Of a stretch of DNA of 64,000 bases, positions 1-11,620 are shown piece by piece. Numbering within the stretch: the stretch's first letter is position 1; every line of letters begins with the position of its first letter. The DNA lies in assembly GCA_029255685.2 (NCBI GenBank), contig CM055313.2, positions 25,273,079 through 25,337,078 on the forward strand, in the 5' to 3' direction. The position numbers and the translations under genes are program-made. The DNA comes from Silene conica. Lineage: Eukaryota; Streptophyta; Magnoliopsida; Caryophyllales; Caryophyllaceae. Below the pieces are notes generated by a model. That model saw nothing but the letters and a program-made list of their open reading frames with translations. It did not search any database and was not told the origin of the DNA.

Positions 1-1853
1 GCCTTTGTTGCCCCTACCGTTCAGTACAGGGTCGCGGCTGCTGTAGGGGGGGGAGGTATTTGTGGGGCACACGAAGCGGGATCACATCAAATACGTGCAT
101 AGGCTGAAAGCGAAAGCTATAGAGGGGGGTGATGCAGCAACGCTAGTCAACATGTTGATAGCACGGCAGGGCGAGGACCCTGGGTTCTTCTTCCGGGTGC
201 AGTTCGGCGAAGATGACCGGCTATGCCACCTGTTCTGGTGTGACGCCATGATGCGGGAGGACTACCGGCTATACCATGATGTTGTCATCTTCGACACTAC
301 GTATCGCACTAACAGGTACAACTAGATATGCGGTGCGTTTGTTGGCGTCAATAATCACTGGTCTAACGTCATGTTCGGTTGTGCTTTCCTATCTGATGAG
401 ACCGAAGAATCGTTTGAGTGGTTATTCAACGCCTTCAACGAAGCTATGGGTGACGATTTGCGGCCTGTTTCTATATTTACTGACCAAGATCAAGCAATGT
501 CAAATGCTATAGAGAAGGTACGTAATGTTGATAAAAGATGCATACTTGACATATACGATACATAAACGCTGTTTTGTGTACACATTTATTACCTTATAAG
601 TTGGTGCCACAAAACTTATAAATGTGTGTATTCCCTCGGGGGTGAACATACTGCCATATCGTGGTGACATTATCTTCTGTTTTTTTTCGCAGATTTATCC
701 ACAAAGTAGGCATCGGCTATGCCAGTGGCATATCCAATAGAACGCCATCTCCCACTTCGGGTCTTTGAAGCATGATAGGGTTTTCCAGGACTTGTTCAAT
801 AAATGCCTTAGCGGGTGCTACAGTGAGGAGGAGTTTGAAGATTGTTGGCAGGAAATGATGTCGAAGTATGATCTCGGGGAGAACTTGTGGTTCAAGAGAT
901 TGTATGGGTTGCGCTTCAAATGGTGCACCGCGCTGAACAATACCCATTTCTCTGCTGGAATACTGTCATCCCAAAGGAGCGAAAGCACGAACCATGCAAT
1001 GGGGTTCCAGGCCTCTAAGAATACGTCTGTCACGGAGTTTTATGGGATATATGGAACGACGGTCCGTAGATGGAGGGGGGAGGAGGAGCGAAAGGAATTC
1101 AATTGTATTCGAACAACGCCGACGTCCGTCTTCCCGCTAGTTGACCTATTGCAGCATGCATCCCAGATTTACACAGTACAATTGTTTCGCGTCTTCGAGA
1201 GGGAGTTCAACGTAGCGATGGGAACAAGGGCGGCAATCATTCATGCTGAGGATTCTACTTTTGTGTACAAAGTCGTGACCGGGGCGATTGAGGGCAAAGG
1301 TCACCATGTTACGTACGATTGTCGTAGTATGTTGGCGGAATGTACATGTGGGAAGTACCAAGTCGTGGGGGTGATATGTTCACATATTATACGGGTGTTC
1401 CACATGCACTCCATACCGGAGATCCCTGAGACGTACATTGTGCGTAGGTGGACAAAATTTGCGAAGAAGGACGTTTGGGAGCGTATTCTGCCCGCTGACT
1501 TGCGTCGATCAGCGGCCAATGAGGCTGTTAACTGGCGTCGGTCCATGTTAACAAAACTGAACAATCTGTTAACAAAAACTCAGTTAGTGGGCGAGGCTAG
1601 AGAAGTGTTGGAGAAGTACACCGACATTGCTGCGGATGAAATTGGCAAGCTTCTTCAGAAAATGTCGCTCGGGGAGGCGTCCACTCAGGAAAGGGACGAT
1701 GTTCCCGCAATTCTTGACCCTATCCGCGTCAGGACAAAGGGGAGGAGTCAAAGGAAGAAAAGGAAGGTTGGCAAGAGGCAGGCAGGGAAAAACTCAAGTG
1801 GCAGCGTCCAAGCTTCTCAGGATGAATACACGCCCATCCCGCGACTGCTTTGA
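1..1853 (+). pseudogene. FAR1/FHY3-type Mutator-like transposase, 5'-truncated, two nonsense codons
   Basis: This is the transposase of a Mutator-like element of the FAR1/FHY3 family, which cuts at terminal inverted repeats in the nucleus. The frame is open from about position 47 and runs to 517, with an intron at 518-692 (GTACGT donor, TTTTTTTTCGCAG acceptor) and a second exon at 693-1853. Candidate catalytic acidic residues sit in FDTTYRTN (near 292), TDQDQAM (near 481) and SQRSESTN (near 970). A SWIM zinc finger (CxC then CxH) lies at about 1341-1386, and a basic tail near 1735-1790 looks like a nuclear localisation signal. Two in-frame TAG codons, 323-325 and 738-740, sit where relatives have a leucine and probably a lysine, so it cannot make a full protein. 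The N-terminal DNA-binding part lies off the left edge or is lost. Family assignment is firm; the intron is inferred from phase and protein continuity. Confidence 0.85.
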
Positions 1854-2982
1854 GTGACTGAGTATTTGGTACCGTTTTGTGAAAGGGGAATGCGAATTAT
1901 TTTGTGATGTGGGCGGTTTTTGCAGTAATGTCGCCACAACAGACCTCAAGGGCGAGCGCTCAAGATGATCCGACAGGTTTTGCAGAATGACCAATCGGTA
2001 CGTAACCCGTTTTGTGTCACCAATATGTACGCCCAACGATGTAATATGTTAGAGCCCTTCTAGTTACAGGGACACATATTACCCGAAAATATGTACATAT
2101 TTTCATATTTTCGGTCGTTACCTTTTGGAGATTGTATATATGTATGTCTGAGTATCAGGTTATGATGGACTTTTAAAAATGTGGCCATAGTTCCTTGTAT
2201 GTGTTAATATAGATCTATTATATATTCTCCAATTTTTTTTTCTACCCATACGCAGGTGGATACATTTCTATTCAAGTCTATTCACATGTTTGTTATTTCT
2301 TTACATCCAACTACGCCATTACCCCCCGCCTCCCGAAAACATGTCCTGCGTTCTGGTACCCATACACAGGTGAATACAATCATATTTGTGTGTTGACGTG
2401 TTAACAAACATTTCATAAGAAACAAAACAGTTTCTGTGTTCTGTGTTTATAAAAAATATGTGTTTATATAAAATATGTTTTTGATTAATGTACCACGTAC
2501 GTCATTATTTTATTTGATGGGTACATATTCTCTCAGATATTTTGTGGCCATGCACAGGTGTTAACATTTGTCATATAAAACAGAACATTTCGTAACTTTG
2601 GATAAAATAAATATAACACAAGTAACAAGCAGGAGGAATAAACACAAGCACTATATACATAAGCCTCTATACAGGCCTCCAAAATGCGGTCGTACCCTCC
2701 CAGGGATGGATACTTAAGTTTTACCACGGGGATGACACCCCCAAAATGATGGCAGTAGACCATCCATAGTCTGTGGCAGTAAGGTGCCAGCTTAAACTAC
2801 TTAACTAAGGCACAGCAGTGGCCTTCAAAACGGTACGGGGTACAACTCCCACACAAAGGGACGTACCCATCCAACTGTCCAAAATAAAAAGTCCTACGCC
2901 AAGGACTACCTTAATATCCTTTACATTACTTGGCCATAACACCGGCCTCCCGAAAACACATTCTGCAATACATCTGGTGACA
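1854..2982. other. Non-coding spacer between the transposase pseudogene and the minus-strand gene
   Basis: AT-rich sequence with no supportable gene. The motif CCTCCCGAAAACA occurs near 2,330 and again near 2,946 in similar surroundings, so part of it is an old local duplication. It presumably holds the 3' regions of the two convergent genes. Confidence 0.5.
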
Positions 2983-5900
2983 TTACTTGGACCCCCCGGC
3001 CTTCTTGCGAGTCGTGCGGGCGTATGTCTTGGTGGGCTGACTTGGTACGCCTATGTCATCGAGCCCGAGGGAGAAGGAAGGAGCCGTGATCATCTCGACG
3101 TCTATCATGGCATCCAACCTTGCGCCAACCGCATCCCACGTAGCAACGAAACCCGGACTTCCAAGTGCCTGGGTGAATGAGCCTTGCGTTGGCGATCCCC
3201 CACCACCTTCAACGCTGCCAAGGGACCCTGCCTGTTGCTCCGACCCACCATCTTCACCAACAGCGCCGACTTTCAATAGGGTCTTGTGAAGGGTTGACAC
3301 GATCGACAGGTTGCGCCTGGTCGTCATCCAGTTCCGGATACATACCTGCGCGACAAAGTGTTTTAGTACCGACATTTTAAAATCAAAAGAAACAGACGGA
3401 GTAATTGAGTGTACGCAACGGACTAACATCTTCGTATGACGCCAGCAGGTCCTCGTCGCTTAGTACACCATCAGGCAGCGGCAATGTCACGAATCGAGCT
3501 GGGGGTGCCATTGATGACGTTTCATGCGAATTTGAGCGACGGTAAAGACACTTCACCCGGTCCCTAGACAGTGGGTACTTTTCGCAGTTCCATAACCCAA
3601 CACCAAAACCCTCATGGATCTGGTACGCTCGCACTTCCTCGCTGATCCTCCTTTTTAGCCTCTCGTACGACCAGTGTTGCAGCAGTGGGAAGCTGGTCTT
3701 CTCGGGGGTCCCTCGCCAAGTTAGGCGATGAAAGTACATTATTTGTAAAAATAGTAAGCAGCCCCCTACATTTTTACACTCGTGGGTCCTCCATGAATCC
3801 ACTGCAACGTCCAGACGTTGGAGCACAAATGAACACCAATCTAGGCGACTGATGCTATCGACGTCCTCAACCGCCTGGACAAGGCGTAAGTCCACACGTT
3901 TGTGGACTGTTGGGGCCAAAAAAGTACCCATTGCAAAGAGAACAAACATTTTTTTAAATTCTGGGCCGCCATCCGGCAGCCCCATCATCCCCTCCCTCAA
4001 ACATTCCAACGGCAACTCATCCTTATCATGTATGTTGAATTTCCTACGCCACATTAGCACCAATGCCTGATCATTTCTTGGTACGACGGTCTGCTCCGTA
4101 CATGGCAACATGAACGCATCGTAAACATCATCCTTCGTCAGCACAAACTGGTGGTGCCTGTTGTACAGAAACATCCTCGTGAACGGATCGTATTTGCTGA
4201 GCAGTCAGTCAGCCATTTGATGTATGTACGCGTGCGTCTTCAGCTGAAGCAAACCGCGAAAACCAATGTCCTCGACATCCATTTTCTGAGCTTCCGTTAG
4301 AGCAGCAATCAGGTTGAATAAAGGCCGAGGTGTCCCATGCCCATCAACCTCCTTCCTTTTCCTACAACATAACAAACATATAAGCAATGACAACATATAA
4401 ATACATAACAAACAAATAAGTACACATAATGCCTAACAATAACAACACCACAGAACTTCAGACTTAAAACTTATGTCAACTAATTATACCATTATGTGAT
4501 GCATGATACATAACAAATAAAGAGGAACACATATCCACTTAATCAATAAAGAATTATGTCAACAACATCAACAGTAATGTTTGCATCCAACAATAAGCTT
4601 ATGAAACACTACATGTAAGCAGAACAAGATATGTTGACAAATTATAAAACTATGTAATCACCAAACAAAATGCCTCACAGTAACAACATCACAGAATTTC
4701 AGACTGAAAACAGATGTCAACAAACTATACCATTATGTATTGTATGATACATAACAAATAAAGAATAACACATATCCACATTAATCAAATAATAATATAT
4801 GTCAACAACATCAACAGTAATGTATTGCATCCAACATTATGCCTACGAAAAACAACATGTAAGCAAAACAAGATATGTTGATAAAGTATACAATTATGTA
4901 ACCAGCAAACATAATGCCTAACAATAACAACACCACAGAACTTCAGACTTAAAACTTATGTCAACTAATTATACCATTATGTGATGCATGATACATAACA
5001 AATAAAGAGGAACACATATCCACTTAATCAATAAAGAATTATGTCAACAACATCAACAGTAATGTTTGCATCCAACAATAAGCTTATGAAACACTACATG
5101 TAAGCAAAACAAGATATGTTGACAAATTATAAAACTATGTAATCACCAAACAAAATGCCTCACAGTAACAACATCACAGAATTTCAGACAGAAAACAGAT
5201 GTCAACAAACTATACCATTATGTATTGTATCATACATAACAAATAAAGAAGTACACATATTCACTTGATCAAATAAGAATACATGTCAACAACATCAAGA
5301 GTAATGTTTGCATCCAACAATAAGCTTATGAAACATTACATCTAAGCAGAACAAGATATGTTGACAAATTATAAAACTATGTAATCACCAAACAAAATGC
5401 CTCACAGTAACAACATAACAGAATTTCCGACTGAAAACAGATGTCAACAAACTATACCATTATGTGTTGTATGATACATAACAAATAAAGAAGTACACAT
5501 ATTCACTTGATCAAATAAGAATACATGTCAACAACATCAACAGTAATGTTTGCATCCAACATTAAGCAAATGAAACAATACATGTAAGCAGAACAAGATA
5601 TGTTGACAAATTATACAAATATGTAATCACCAAACATAATGCCTCACAATAACAACATCACAGAACTTCAGTCTGAAAACATATGTCAAGTAACTATACC
5701 ATTATGTGATGATGATACATAACAAATAAAGAAGTACACATATAAGCAGGACAAGATATGTTGATAAAGTATACAACTATGTAATTACCAAACATAATGC
5801 CTAACAATAACAACAGCACATAACTTCAGACTGAAAACTAATGACAACTAACTATGCCATTATGTGATGCATGAAACATAACAAATACAGAAGCACACAT

Positions 5901-7838
5901 ATCCACTAAACAAATAAAAATAACAACAAGCAAGAAAAACTGATGTCAACTAACTATGACATTACGTTAAATTGCATGTTAACCAATTGAAAGTTAATGT
6001 TAACACCACCAGGGGGAAACATAATAACAATTTCTAAATACATAACATAAGCGTAACGCACAAACAATTCAGACAACCTTTTGACAAATTGTAACTACAT
6101 AACATCAGAATCCTACTTACTTGATCAGTTCCAAACAGTCCTCATAGCCCTTTCGTTTCTTTGAACTCTCCCCCAGGTTCTCTCCTCGTTGCGAGGACCT
6201 TTGACAGCTTAGTATTTTCTGTACAACCACTCAGACAACAGACGGAAAACGTGTCAAATTCGCGTACAACGTGCACGTGGCTGACAAAACTCTTAAAAAT
6301 CAAAACTCACGGGCCGTACCTTTCTTAACCTCGCTACGTTTTAAGCTTTGTTTGCGCGGCGGCTTTTTAACTAGTGCGATTGCTTTTTCAATATCCGCAT
6401 CAACCGCATCTGCAGAAACAAAGAAACCAGTTAATACACCCCACCCATACTGTCACCAATTCAACAGAATAGGCAAAGGGACGAAGAATACCGTCGTCAA
6501 CATCGGCACCGTCCTCGTCTTCGGATTCACCACGTTCTTCGTCTAAAGCCTCCACTACTGCCTTCCCTTTGCCTTTTCCCCTACTACTGGCAGCAGTGAA
6601 AGTAACCTTCCTCCGGGCTCCTTTCACCGTAGTAGCTACTTCATCTTCCGGTTGCTCGACCGCTGCCTCCTCGTCAGCCGCCTCCTCCTCCACGTCGTCT
6701 TCTTCGGTTGGTTCCTGGACCGCTTTTCCTTTGCCTTTGGCCCCAACTCTCCCTTTAGCTTGCACTTTCTTTACTGGAACTTCCTCATTTGCTGTTGCTG
6801 TAAGGACATGGATAAACCATGTCACACAGAACCAACATATGTTAGATCATCTAACAACATATGTTAGTATGTCAGGATATACAGATATAATGTTACCATG
6901 CCACATTCTCAGAACAACTACTAACATATTGTCAATAACTACCCAACATATGCTCACATTTTTCAGGATATTTAGCCTCAATCATGTTTACTACCTACAT
7001 TTTTAACATGTCAGAAATATTGGTTAATGTCAGAGTTCTTAACTTTGTCATGCTTTCTAAACATTCCTGACATTTTTAAGCGAAAAACCCAGAAAATGCT
7101 AAAAACCCAGAAACGGAACATTATTATGTAAACATTAAACATTATTATGTAAACATTATTATTTAAACAGATCAAACAACATTTTAAACATGCACTCAAA
7201 TAACAACAAAAATACCCAGAAACCCATATAAACCCTAAAAATACCCAGAACATTATTTTAACCAAAAAAACCCAGAACATTAGTACAAGCAACATTATAT
7301 TAAACAATCAAAATCACTTCAATCAAGATGTTTACACAACACAACAATAAACAACAAAACAACAAACATCCTCACGAAAGAACCCAGAAATCTAAACCAC
7401 AAACCCTAACCCCTACAAATAACTCAAAAACCCACGAAAAAAACCCAGAAACCCAGAAATTACTAAAAATCACCATAAAACCCAAAAAATTACCAACATT
7501 TAACATTTTTTATCAACCAAGAATTACCAGAAAAATCAGGAGGACAACTTAAAAAATGACATGCATTTATCAACAAAGAAACAAACATTTAACATTTTTT
7601 AAAATTCGAATAATGTAACTATTATGTAAAAATGACATGCATTTATCAACAAAAAAATTACCCAGAACATTTATATGGATTTTTTTTAAACTCTAATTTT
7701 CTAACTAACAAATATACCAACAAATTACTAAAAATAACATGCATTTGAATAATGAAATATGTGTATACCTTCATCATTCTTACTCGATGATACATCCTTC
7801 TTCACTAATGCACGTCTCGCACTCTGCTTTGTAACCAT
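2983..7838 (-). pseudogene. Transposon-associated plant gene with a DUF1985/PMD-like domain, six exons, one nonsense codon
   Basis: Splice signals and phase give exons 7838-7769, 6797-6492, 6409-6320, 6229-6121, 4361-3428 and 3345-2983, together 1,872 nt or 624 codons including the stop. The product starts MVTKQSARR, passes a lysine/glycine and acidic low-complexity stretch (residues about 25-125), a basic stretch, and then a globular domain from about residue 225. That domain has the pattern of the domain often joined to Ulp1-like proteases in plant transposons (fixed points FKKMFVLFAMGT, DWCSFVLQRL, GGCLLFLQ). No Ulp1 protease follows; the protein ends after a Gly/Ser-rich tail and KKAGGSK. 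Codon 244 is TGA (plus-strand 4205-4207), probably a former tryptophan, and is the only break seen. It converges on the FAR1-type transposase. The domain resemblance is from memory and its function is unknown. Exon 4 has the weakest acceptor. Confidence 0.72.
4428..5950. repeat. ~242-bp intronic satellite, about six and a half units
   Basis: Units begin at AATGCCT(A/C)ACA near 4428, 4669, 4913, 5154, 5396, 5638 and 5796, giving spacings of 241, 244, 241, 242, 242 and 158 bp. The first two units resemble the next two more than they resemble each other, so a ~484-bp dimer is the higher-order unit. The array fills the 1.76-kb intron 4362-6120 of the minus-strand gene. Confidence 0.9.
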
Positions 7839-8040
7839 TTTCGTCCTTTATGTTCGTTTTTCTGGTGGTTTTTGGTAGAGATAAATGAAGGAATTCTAGA
7901 GAGAAGGAGGGATTTTTATGGAAAATGGAGGAGTGATTAATGGAAAGGAGAGGGAGGGGATGTTTGCAGTTGAGATTAATGGAAAGGAGAATGGAAATGA
8001 CGGTTTGTGTACCCGAGACCTTTTGGGGAAACAACCCCTT
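7839..8040 (-). promoter_or_regulatory. Probable 5' leader of the six-exon minus-strand gene
   Basis: Read on the minus strand, the stretch before the ATG at 7838-7836 is pyrimidine-rich (repeated CTCC and TCTCT), as in many plant 5' untranslated leaders. A TATA element is not clear. This is composition-based inference. Confidence 0.35.
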
Positions 8041-8143
8041 ATTTAATTAATATTGCATGACATCATCAACAAGTCATCAGCCAACTTGCATGTATCCATC
8101 AGCACAAAATGGTGTGTATTCGACCCATATCCCCCATATTTGG

Positions 8144-8165
8144 CCCGTCGCAAGCTTGCGACGGG
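8144..8165. repeat. 22-bp perfect palindrome around AAGCTT
   Basis: The sequence is a perfect dyad: CCCGTCGC and GCGACGGG arms around AAGCTT. The same CTTGCGACGG core recurs inside the MITE-like insert at 8819-9040, so it may be a terminal remnant of a relative. Confidence 0.75.
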
Positions 8166-8204
8166 TATGTCCGTCTTACAAAAAACGGACTGTTATTTCT
8201 ATAA

Positions 8205-9232
8205 GTTCTTGTGTAAGGCCGTTTTAGAAAACAGATTGGGTAAAACGGTTTTTTTTTGCCAATTTTAAATAAGGTTTTTTTTTAAGTTTCGGTAGATTGT
8301 AAGGATCTGTTTTAAAATATTAGTGTAAAATTGACTCATAAGTGATCAATAGATTAATCGATTTTACACAATAATCATGTTTGGTAAACAATATATTGAA
8401 CAAAATTCATAGATTCAGATATTTAATAAACGGCATATTCTGATACCATATTGGTTAGAATATAATCTATTGTTTTTATATATGTTGTTAATAGCAGCAT
8501 AGTGAATTAACACGAGTCTAATTATCCTAAATCTGTTAATTATCAAACAGCCTTTTCTAATTCTATTAACTTGTTTAATATTCAAATCTACTACTAAAAT
8601 CTAATAAATTTATTCTGTTAAGGTTATCCATTATCATAAATTTGTTTGCAAAATCGTCATGTAAATTAATTAATTGATTAATCTCTCGAAAGCGATAAAT
8701 AGCAAATCCACGTATTTGTAGATCATTAAAAGCAATATTCATTTTCCAATGAGGCTGACCTTTTTGGAAAACTTCACGTGTTTGTGACGTTGCGAGTGTG
8801 AGACAATGAAATTGTTTATATAGTTATTTTCCAATATTTCATATTTGTTAATTTTTGCTTGCGACGGGTCGTTATTTGTAACGGATATTTTGTGAGATAA
8901 AATGGGTAGAAAATGAGTTAGTGGAGAAAGGGGACCACATGAATAGTGTTGCAGAGAGAGAAAAAGTGGGTATTTTATGCGAGGAAACGGTATCCGTCAC
9001 AAGCTTGCGACGGATAGTGCCGTTGCAAATAAGAATTTGTATTGTTTAAATTGGACCGGATTTATAACCGGATAATTCATCACAAGCTTATAAAGTGAGA
9101 TAAAAGAGTAAGTGGGGGAGTAAGTGTGAGAAGGTTAAAAGGGTCACCTGTAAAACGGACTGATATTTCATATGCTTCACGAGTAATACTTTCGTATTCA
9201 TTCCTAAACGTTACTCATTTATAAAGGGGTTG
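8205..9232 (+). repeat. Dispersed repeat, copy 1, not split by the Helitron
   Basis: It starts near TTGTGTAAGGCCGTTTTAG and ends near CTAAACGTTACTC. The second copy is in two pieces, 10,905-11,043 and 30,910-31,795, on either side of the 19.9-kb Helitron. Both copies contain CTCTCGAAAGCGATAAATAG and share long near-identical stretches. No coding sequence is evident. The CCGTTTTA near the start and the CGTTTTA-type motif near the end suggest weak inverted termini, but the element class is unknown. The copy serves as the empty-site reference for the Helitron. Confidence 0.8.
8819..9040. mobile_element. 222-bp MITE-like insertion with an 8-bp target duplication
   Basis: Compared with the other copy of the host repeat, 222 bp is added here and ATTGTTTA occurs on both sides (8811-8818 and 9041-9048). 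An 8-bp duplication fits the hAT superfamily. The ends are only weakly inverted, but inside are inverted GCGACGG/CCGTCGC-type motifs around AAGCTT. It has no coding capacity. Confidence 0.6.
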
Positions 9233-9409
9233 TGAAAGGTCGTCGACGTTTTGTAACAAATCGTCGACATTTTTTATAAAAAAGACCAACAATACCCTTA
9301 TACTCTCTCTCTACAAAATATTCTCCCAAACCAAAACCCGACAAAAACATCAATTAAAAAAAATCGGTATCAACAACGAACAACAACATCAAACAACGAC
9401 AACGATTCA
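9233..9409 (+). promoter_or_regulatory. Leader or terminal region of the second FAR1-type gene
   Basis: GTCGTCGAC at about 9240 and ATCGTCGAC about 20 bp later form a short direct repeat, followed by a CT-rich stretch and an AAC/CAA-rich leader to the ATG at 9410. The short repeats could belong to a Mutator-like terminal repeat. No matching right end is seen. Confidence 0.35.
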
Positions 9410-10890
9410 ATGTTAAACAACGATTTATCGGTAAGTAACTAAAATCTATTTTTATTTGAATTATTATTTATTGAATTATAAGTTTAAGTCATTTAGTTCA
9501 TATTAGGTTGAATTATATGTAGAAGCCATTGAATTATAGGATCGAAATTTTTGGTGAGGACGTGTAGATTCAACGTCCCCAATGAAGGGGGACGTGAATA
9601 GTACACGTCCTTAAGGGGTGAGGATGGCTTGTTTTAACGTCTCCAACGGAGGAGGACGTGGGAAGTTCACGTCTCCAATGGACCAGGACGTGAATATTTC
9701 ACGGCCATTGTGGGTTTGGACGTGTAAATCGCACGTCCCCAATGGTCCTGGACGTGTGATTCACACGTCCCTGCTGGATTGGGACGTGAATAGTACACGT
9801 CCCTCCATGGTTTGGACGTGTACTATTCACGTCCATATCTGGCTTGGACGTGTACTTTTCAAGTCCCTTTTTTTTTCCGTCACGTTATTAAGTTTTTAAC
9901 ATAAATTTAGGTTTTTTTAATATTTTATAATCTAATCATTAGCAATTTTGCGTGTTAACAGGATTCGTTTGAGTAGTTTGGTGGAAATGATGTTAATTAC
10001 AACCACCTATTTGAGACGGATTCATATTTTGAAAGTCGGGATGAGGCGTTTGACTGGGCTCAAAAAATAGCTTTTGATAACGGTTTTGCCTTAGTAAAAG
10101 CAACAAATGGGGCCAAAAATCGTAGACAACCGGAGTTGCTCGGGTCATACTTTCGTTGTTCAAGGTACGACCGAACCAGAAAGAAGATCGATCCCGAGAA
10201 ACCGGAGAATCCTAGTAAGAGAGGGACGACTAAGTGCGAATGTTTGTTTAGGGTTCGAGCCGTGCAAGACTACGTCGATGATGTAAATTGGAAGCCGATG
10301 ATTGTTTGGTACATTCTTATTTCTTCGAAGAATGGATTTCACAACCACGAAGTAACAAACTACAAAGATGGGGATAGACATTTTGCTGGTTTGAATGTCA
10401 AAGAGAAAAAATTCGTGAGGCAACAAGTCCGGGCATCGATTCCGCCGAGAGATATCAAAAACGGTCTTCATCAAAGAACCCCGGATAAACCCCAACCTAC
10501 AAGCGGGCAAATTTATAGCGAGGCAAACAAGGTTCGACGAGAGATGAGAGGAACGCGGAATCTCGCTCAACAAATTTTGGCTGTAGCAGTTGCTGCTAAT
10601 TATGTGGAGTGGCACGTATCAGATCCCGATTTAAAGGAGCTAAGTCATGTGTTTATGTCTCATCCAGAAGCCCTCAAACTCTTCCGTGCTTACCCACACG
10701 TGGCTCTCATCGACGCTACGTACAATGCCAACGTTTACAAGATTACACTTATTGAGATCGTTGGCGTAACACCTTGTGGTTCCTCCTTCTTAATTGTCAC
10801 TGTGCTCCTTCCATCTGAAAATGAAACCGATTATGGGTGAATGTTGGGGAGATTAGAGGAGTTACTTAGCTGCACGGCTATTTTAGAATA
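9410..10890 (+). pseudogene. Second FAR1-type Mutator-like transposase, N-terminal half only
   Basis: Exon 1 (9410-9430) encodes MLNNDLS and ends at a GTAAGT donor; the intron is 9431-9961, and exon 2 starts at 9962 in phase. Exon 2 carries the FAR1 DNA-binding, WRKY/GCM1-like zinc fold (DEAFDWAQKIAF, GSYFRCSRYDR, CECLFRVRAV, NGFHNHE). The MULE transposase domain then starts (HPEALKLFRAYPHVALIDAT with the first catalytic Asp, then EIVGVTPCGSSF). The frame is broken by TAG at 9974-9976 and TGA at 10838-10840 (probably a former Trp) and lost near 10,890, where the second dispersed-repeat copy begins. It would have bound its own termini and cut DNA. Its codon use and introns differ from the first FAR1-type gene, so it is a different subfamily. 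Confidence 0.82.
9558..9866. repeat. Ten-unit array of 21-bp dyads with an exact 32-bp period
   Basis: Units start at 9558, 9590, 9622, 9654, 9686, 9718, 9750, 9782, 9814 and 9846, always 32 bp apart. Most read GGACGTG, 7 variable bases, CACGTCC, then an 11-base spacer often containing CCAATGG or similar. The unit at 9622 is strongly degenerate; those at 9558, 9654, 9686 and 9846 carry one or two changes. The array lies wholly inside intron 1 of the second FAR1-type gene. The period is not a multiple of three, so the frame that happens to stay open here is not real coding. ACGT cores are typical bZIP/bHLH sites in plants; any binding is inference. Confidence 0.93.
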
Positions 10891-10904
10891 ATTAGACTTG
10901 TGTA

Positions 10905-11043
10905 AGGCCGTTTTAGAAAACAATTTGTGTAAACCGGTTTTTTTGGCTATTTTGAGAAAGGATATTTTTCTTAGTTGCGGTAAATTAAATGGATCTGTTT
11001 TACACTATGTTTGTGTAAAATTGACTCATAAGTGATCATTATA
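10905..11043 (+). repeat. Dispersed repeat copy 2, left piece
   Basis: This matches 8205-8345 (shared TTGTGTAAGGCCGTTTTAG start and TTGACTCATAAGTGATCA end). It stops at the Helitron 5' end after ...TTATA. The continuation is at 30,910. Confidence 0.88.
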
Positions 11044-11110
11044 TCTATAAAAGAATAATGTAAATCTGCCTACGTGGCGCACTCACATCGCAGCGTTTGG
11101 TGTTTCGAGG
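11044..11110 (+). other. Helitron 5' terminus
   Basis: Starts TC directly after host A. The subterminal 17 bp at 11,054-11,070 (AATAATGTAAATCTGCC) recurs exactly at 14,629-14,645 in intron 5 of the RPA-like gene. By family knowledge the 5' TC end is where RepHel starts strand transfer. Confidence 0.85.
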
Positions 11111-11509
11111 CCTCACATTCAACCTCAGCATTTTCACTTTTCATACACCAATCATATTCTGCCACCTCATCACAATTTAATAATTTAATAATAATTTAAT
11201 AATTTAATAATAAATAAATAATTTAAATACAAAATATATACAGAATAAAATCTTTCGTTCATTATTTACACATAATTCATTTCTGCCAAAAACCTAATTC
11301 GCCAAAAACCTAATCATTCCCAGCCGTTTACTGCGTTCTTCCATTTACAAAAACCATTATACAATATGATCTTTGCAACACCTATTTACAAAAACCATTA
11401 TTACATTCGATTTTTAAAGAAACTTCACTATACTGGAATTCACTATACTGGAATATAAAGAAGGTACAAGCAAAGGGCGAATAAACTCAAGGTGTTATGA
11501 AGTGGATGA

Positions 11510-11620
11510 AATCAAGAGGATAACGAAAGGCTAACTGATGATCCAGAGCTCGCGTCCGAAGCAGCCATGTTGAATGTTGAGTCTACATATAAGGAATTTT
11601 CTCCATCATCCCGAAAAAGG
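11510..11620 (+). pseudogene. Possible captured coding fragment of unknown origin
   Basis: A 37-codon open stretch reads like real protein (ERLTDDPELASEAAMLN, then STYKEFSPSSRKR) and ends at AAAAAGGTGTGC, which could hold a splice donor. Upstream in the same frame is a stop. I do not recognise the protein. Helitrons often carry captured exon pieces, and the nearby antisense exon makes that more likely. It could also be chance. Confidence 0.3.

Noticed and set aside
2818-3380. Plus-strand ORFs opposite the last exon of the six-exon gene
   Set aside because: They are antisense shadows of the GC-rich Gly/Ser-coding exon.
4205-4411. Separate small minus-strand protein starting at 4,411
   Set aside because: The part beyond 4,361 is intron; the rest is the beginning of exon 5 of the six-exon gene ending at its nonsense codon.
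9558-9866. CRISPR-like array (regular repeats and spacers)
   Set aside because: The dyads are 21 bp with only 11-bp spacers of similar sequence, in plant DNA inside a transposase intron and with no cas genes. It is a palindromic minisatellite.
9618-9899. Open reading frame of 93 codons across the 32-bp array
   Set aside because: The period is not a multiple of three, so the frame changes with each unit; it stays open only by composition and lies in an intron.
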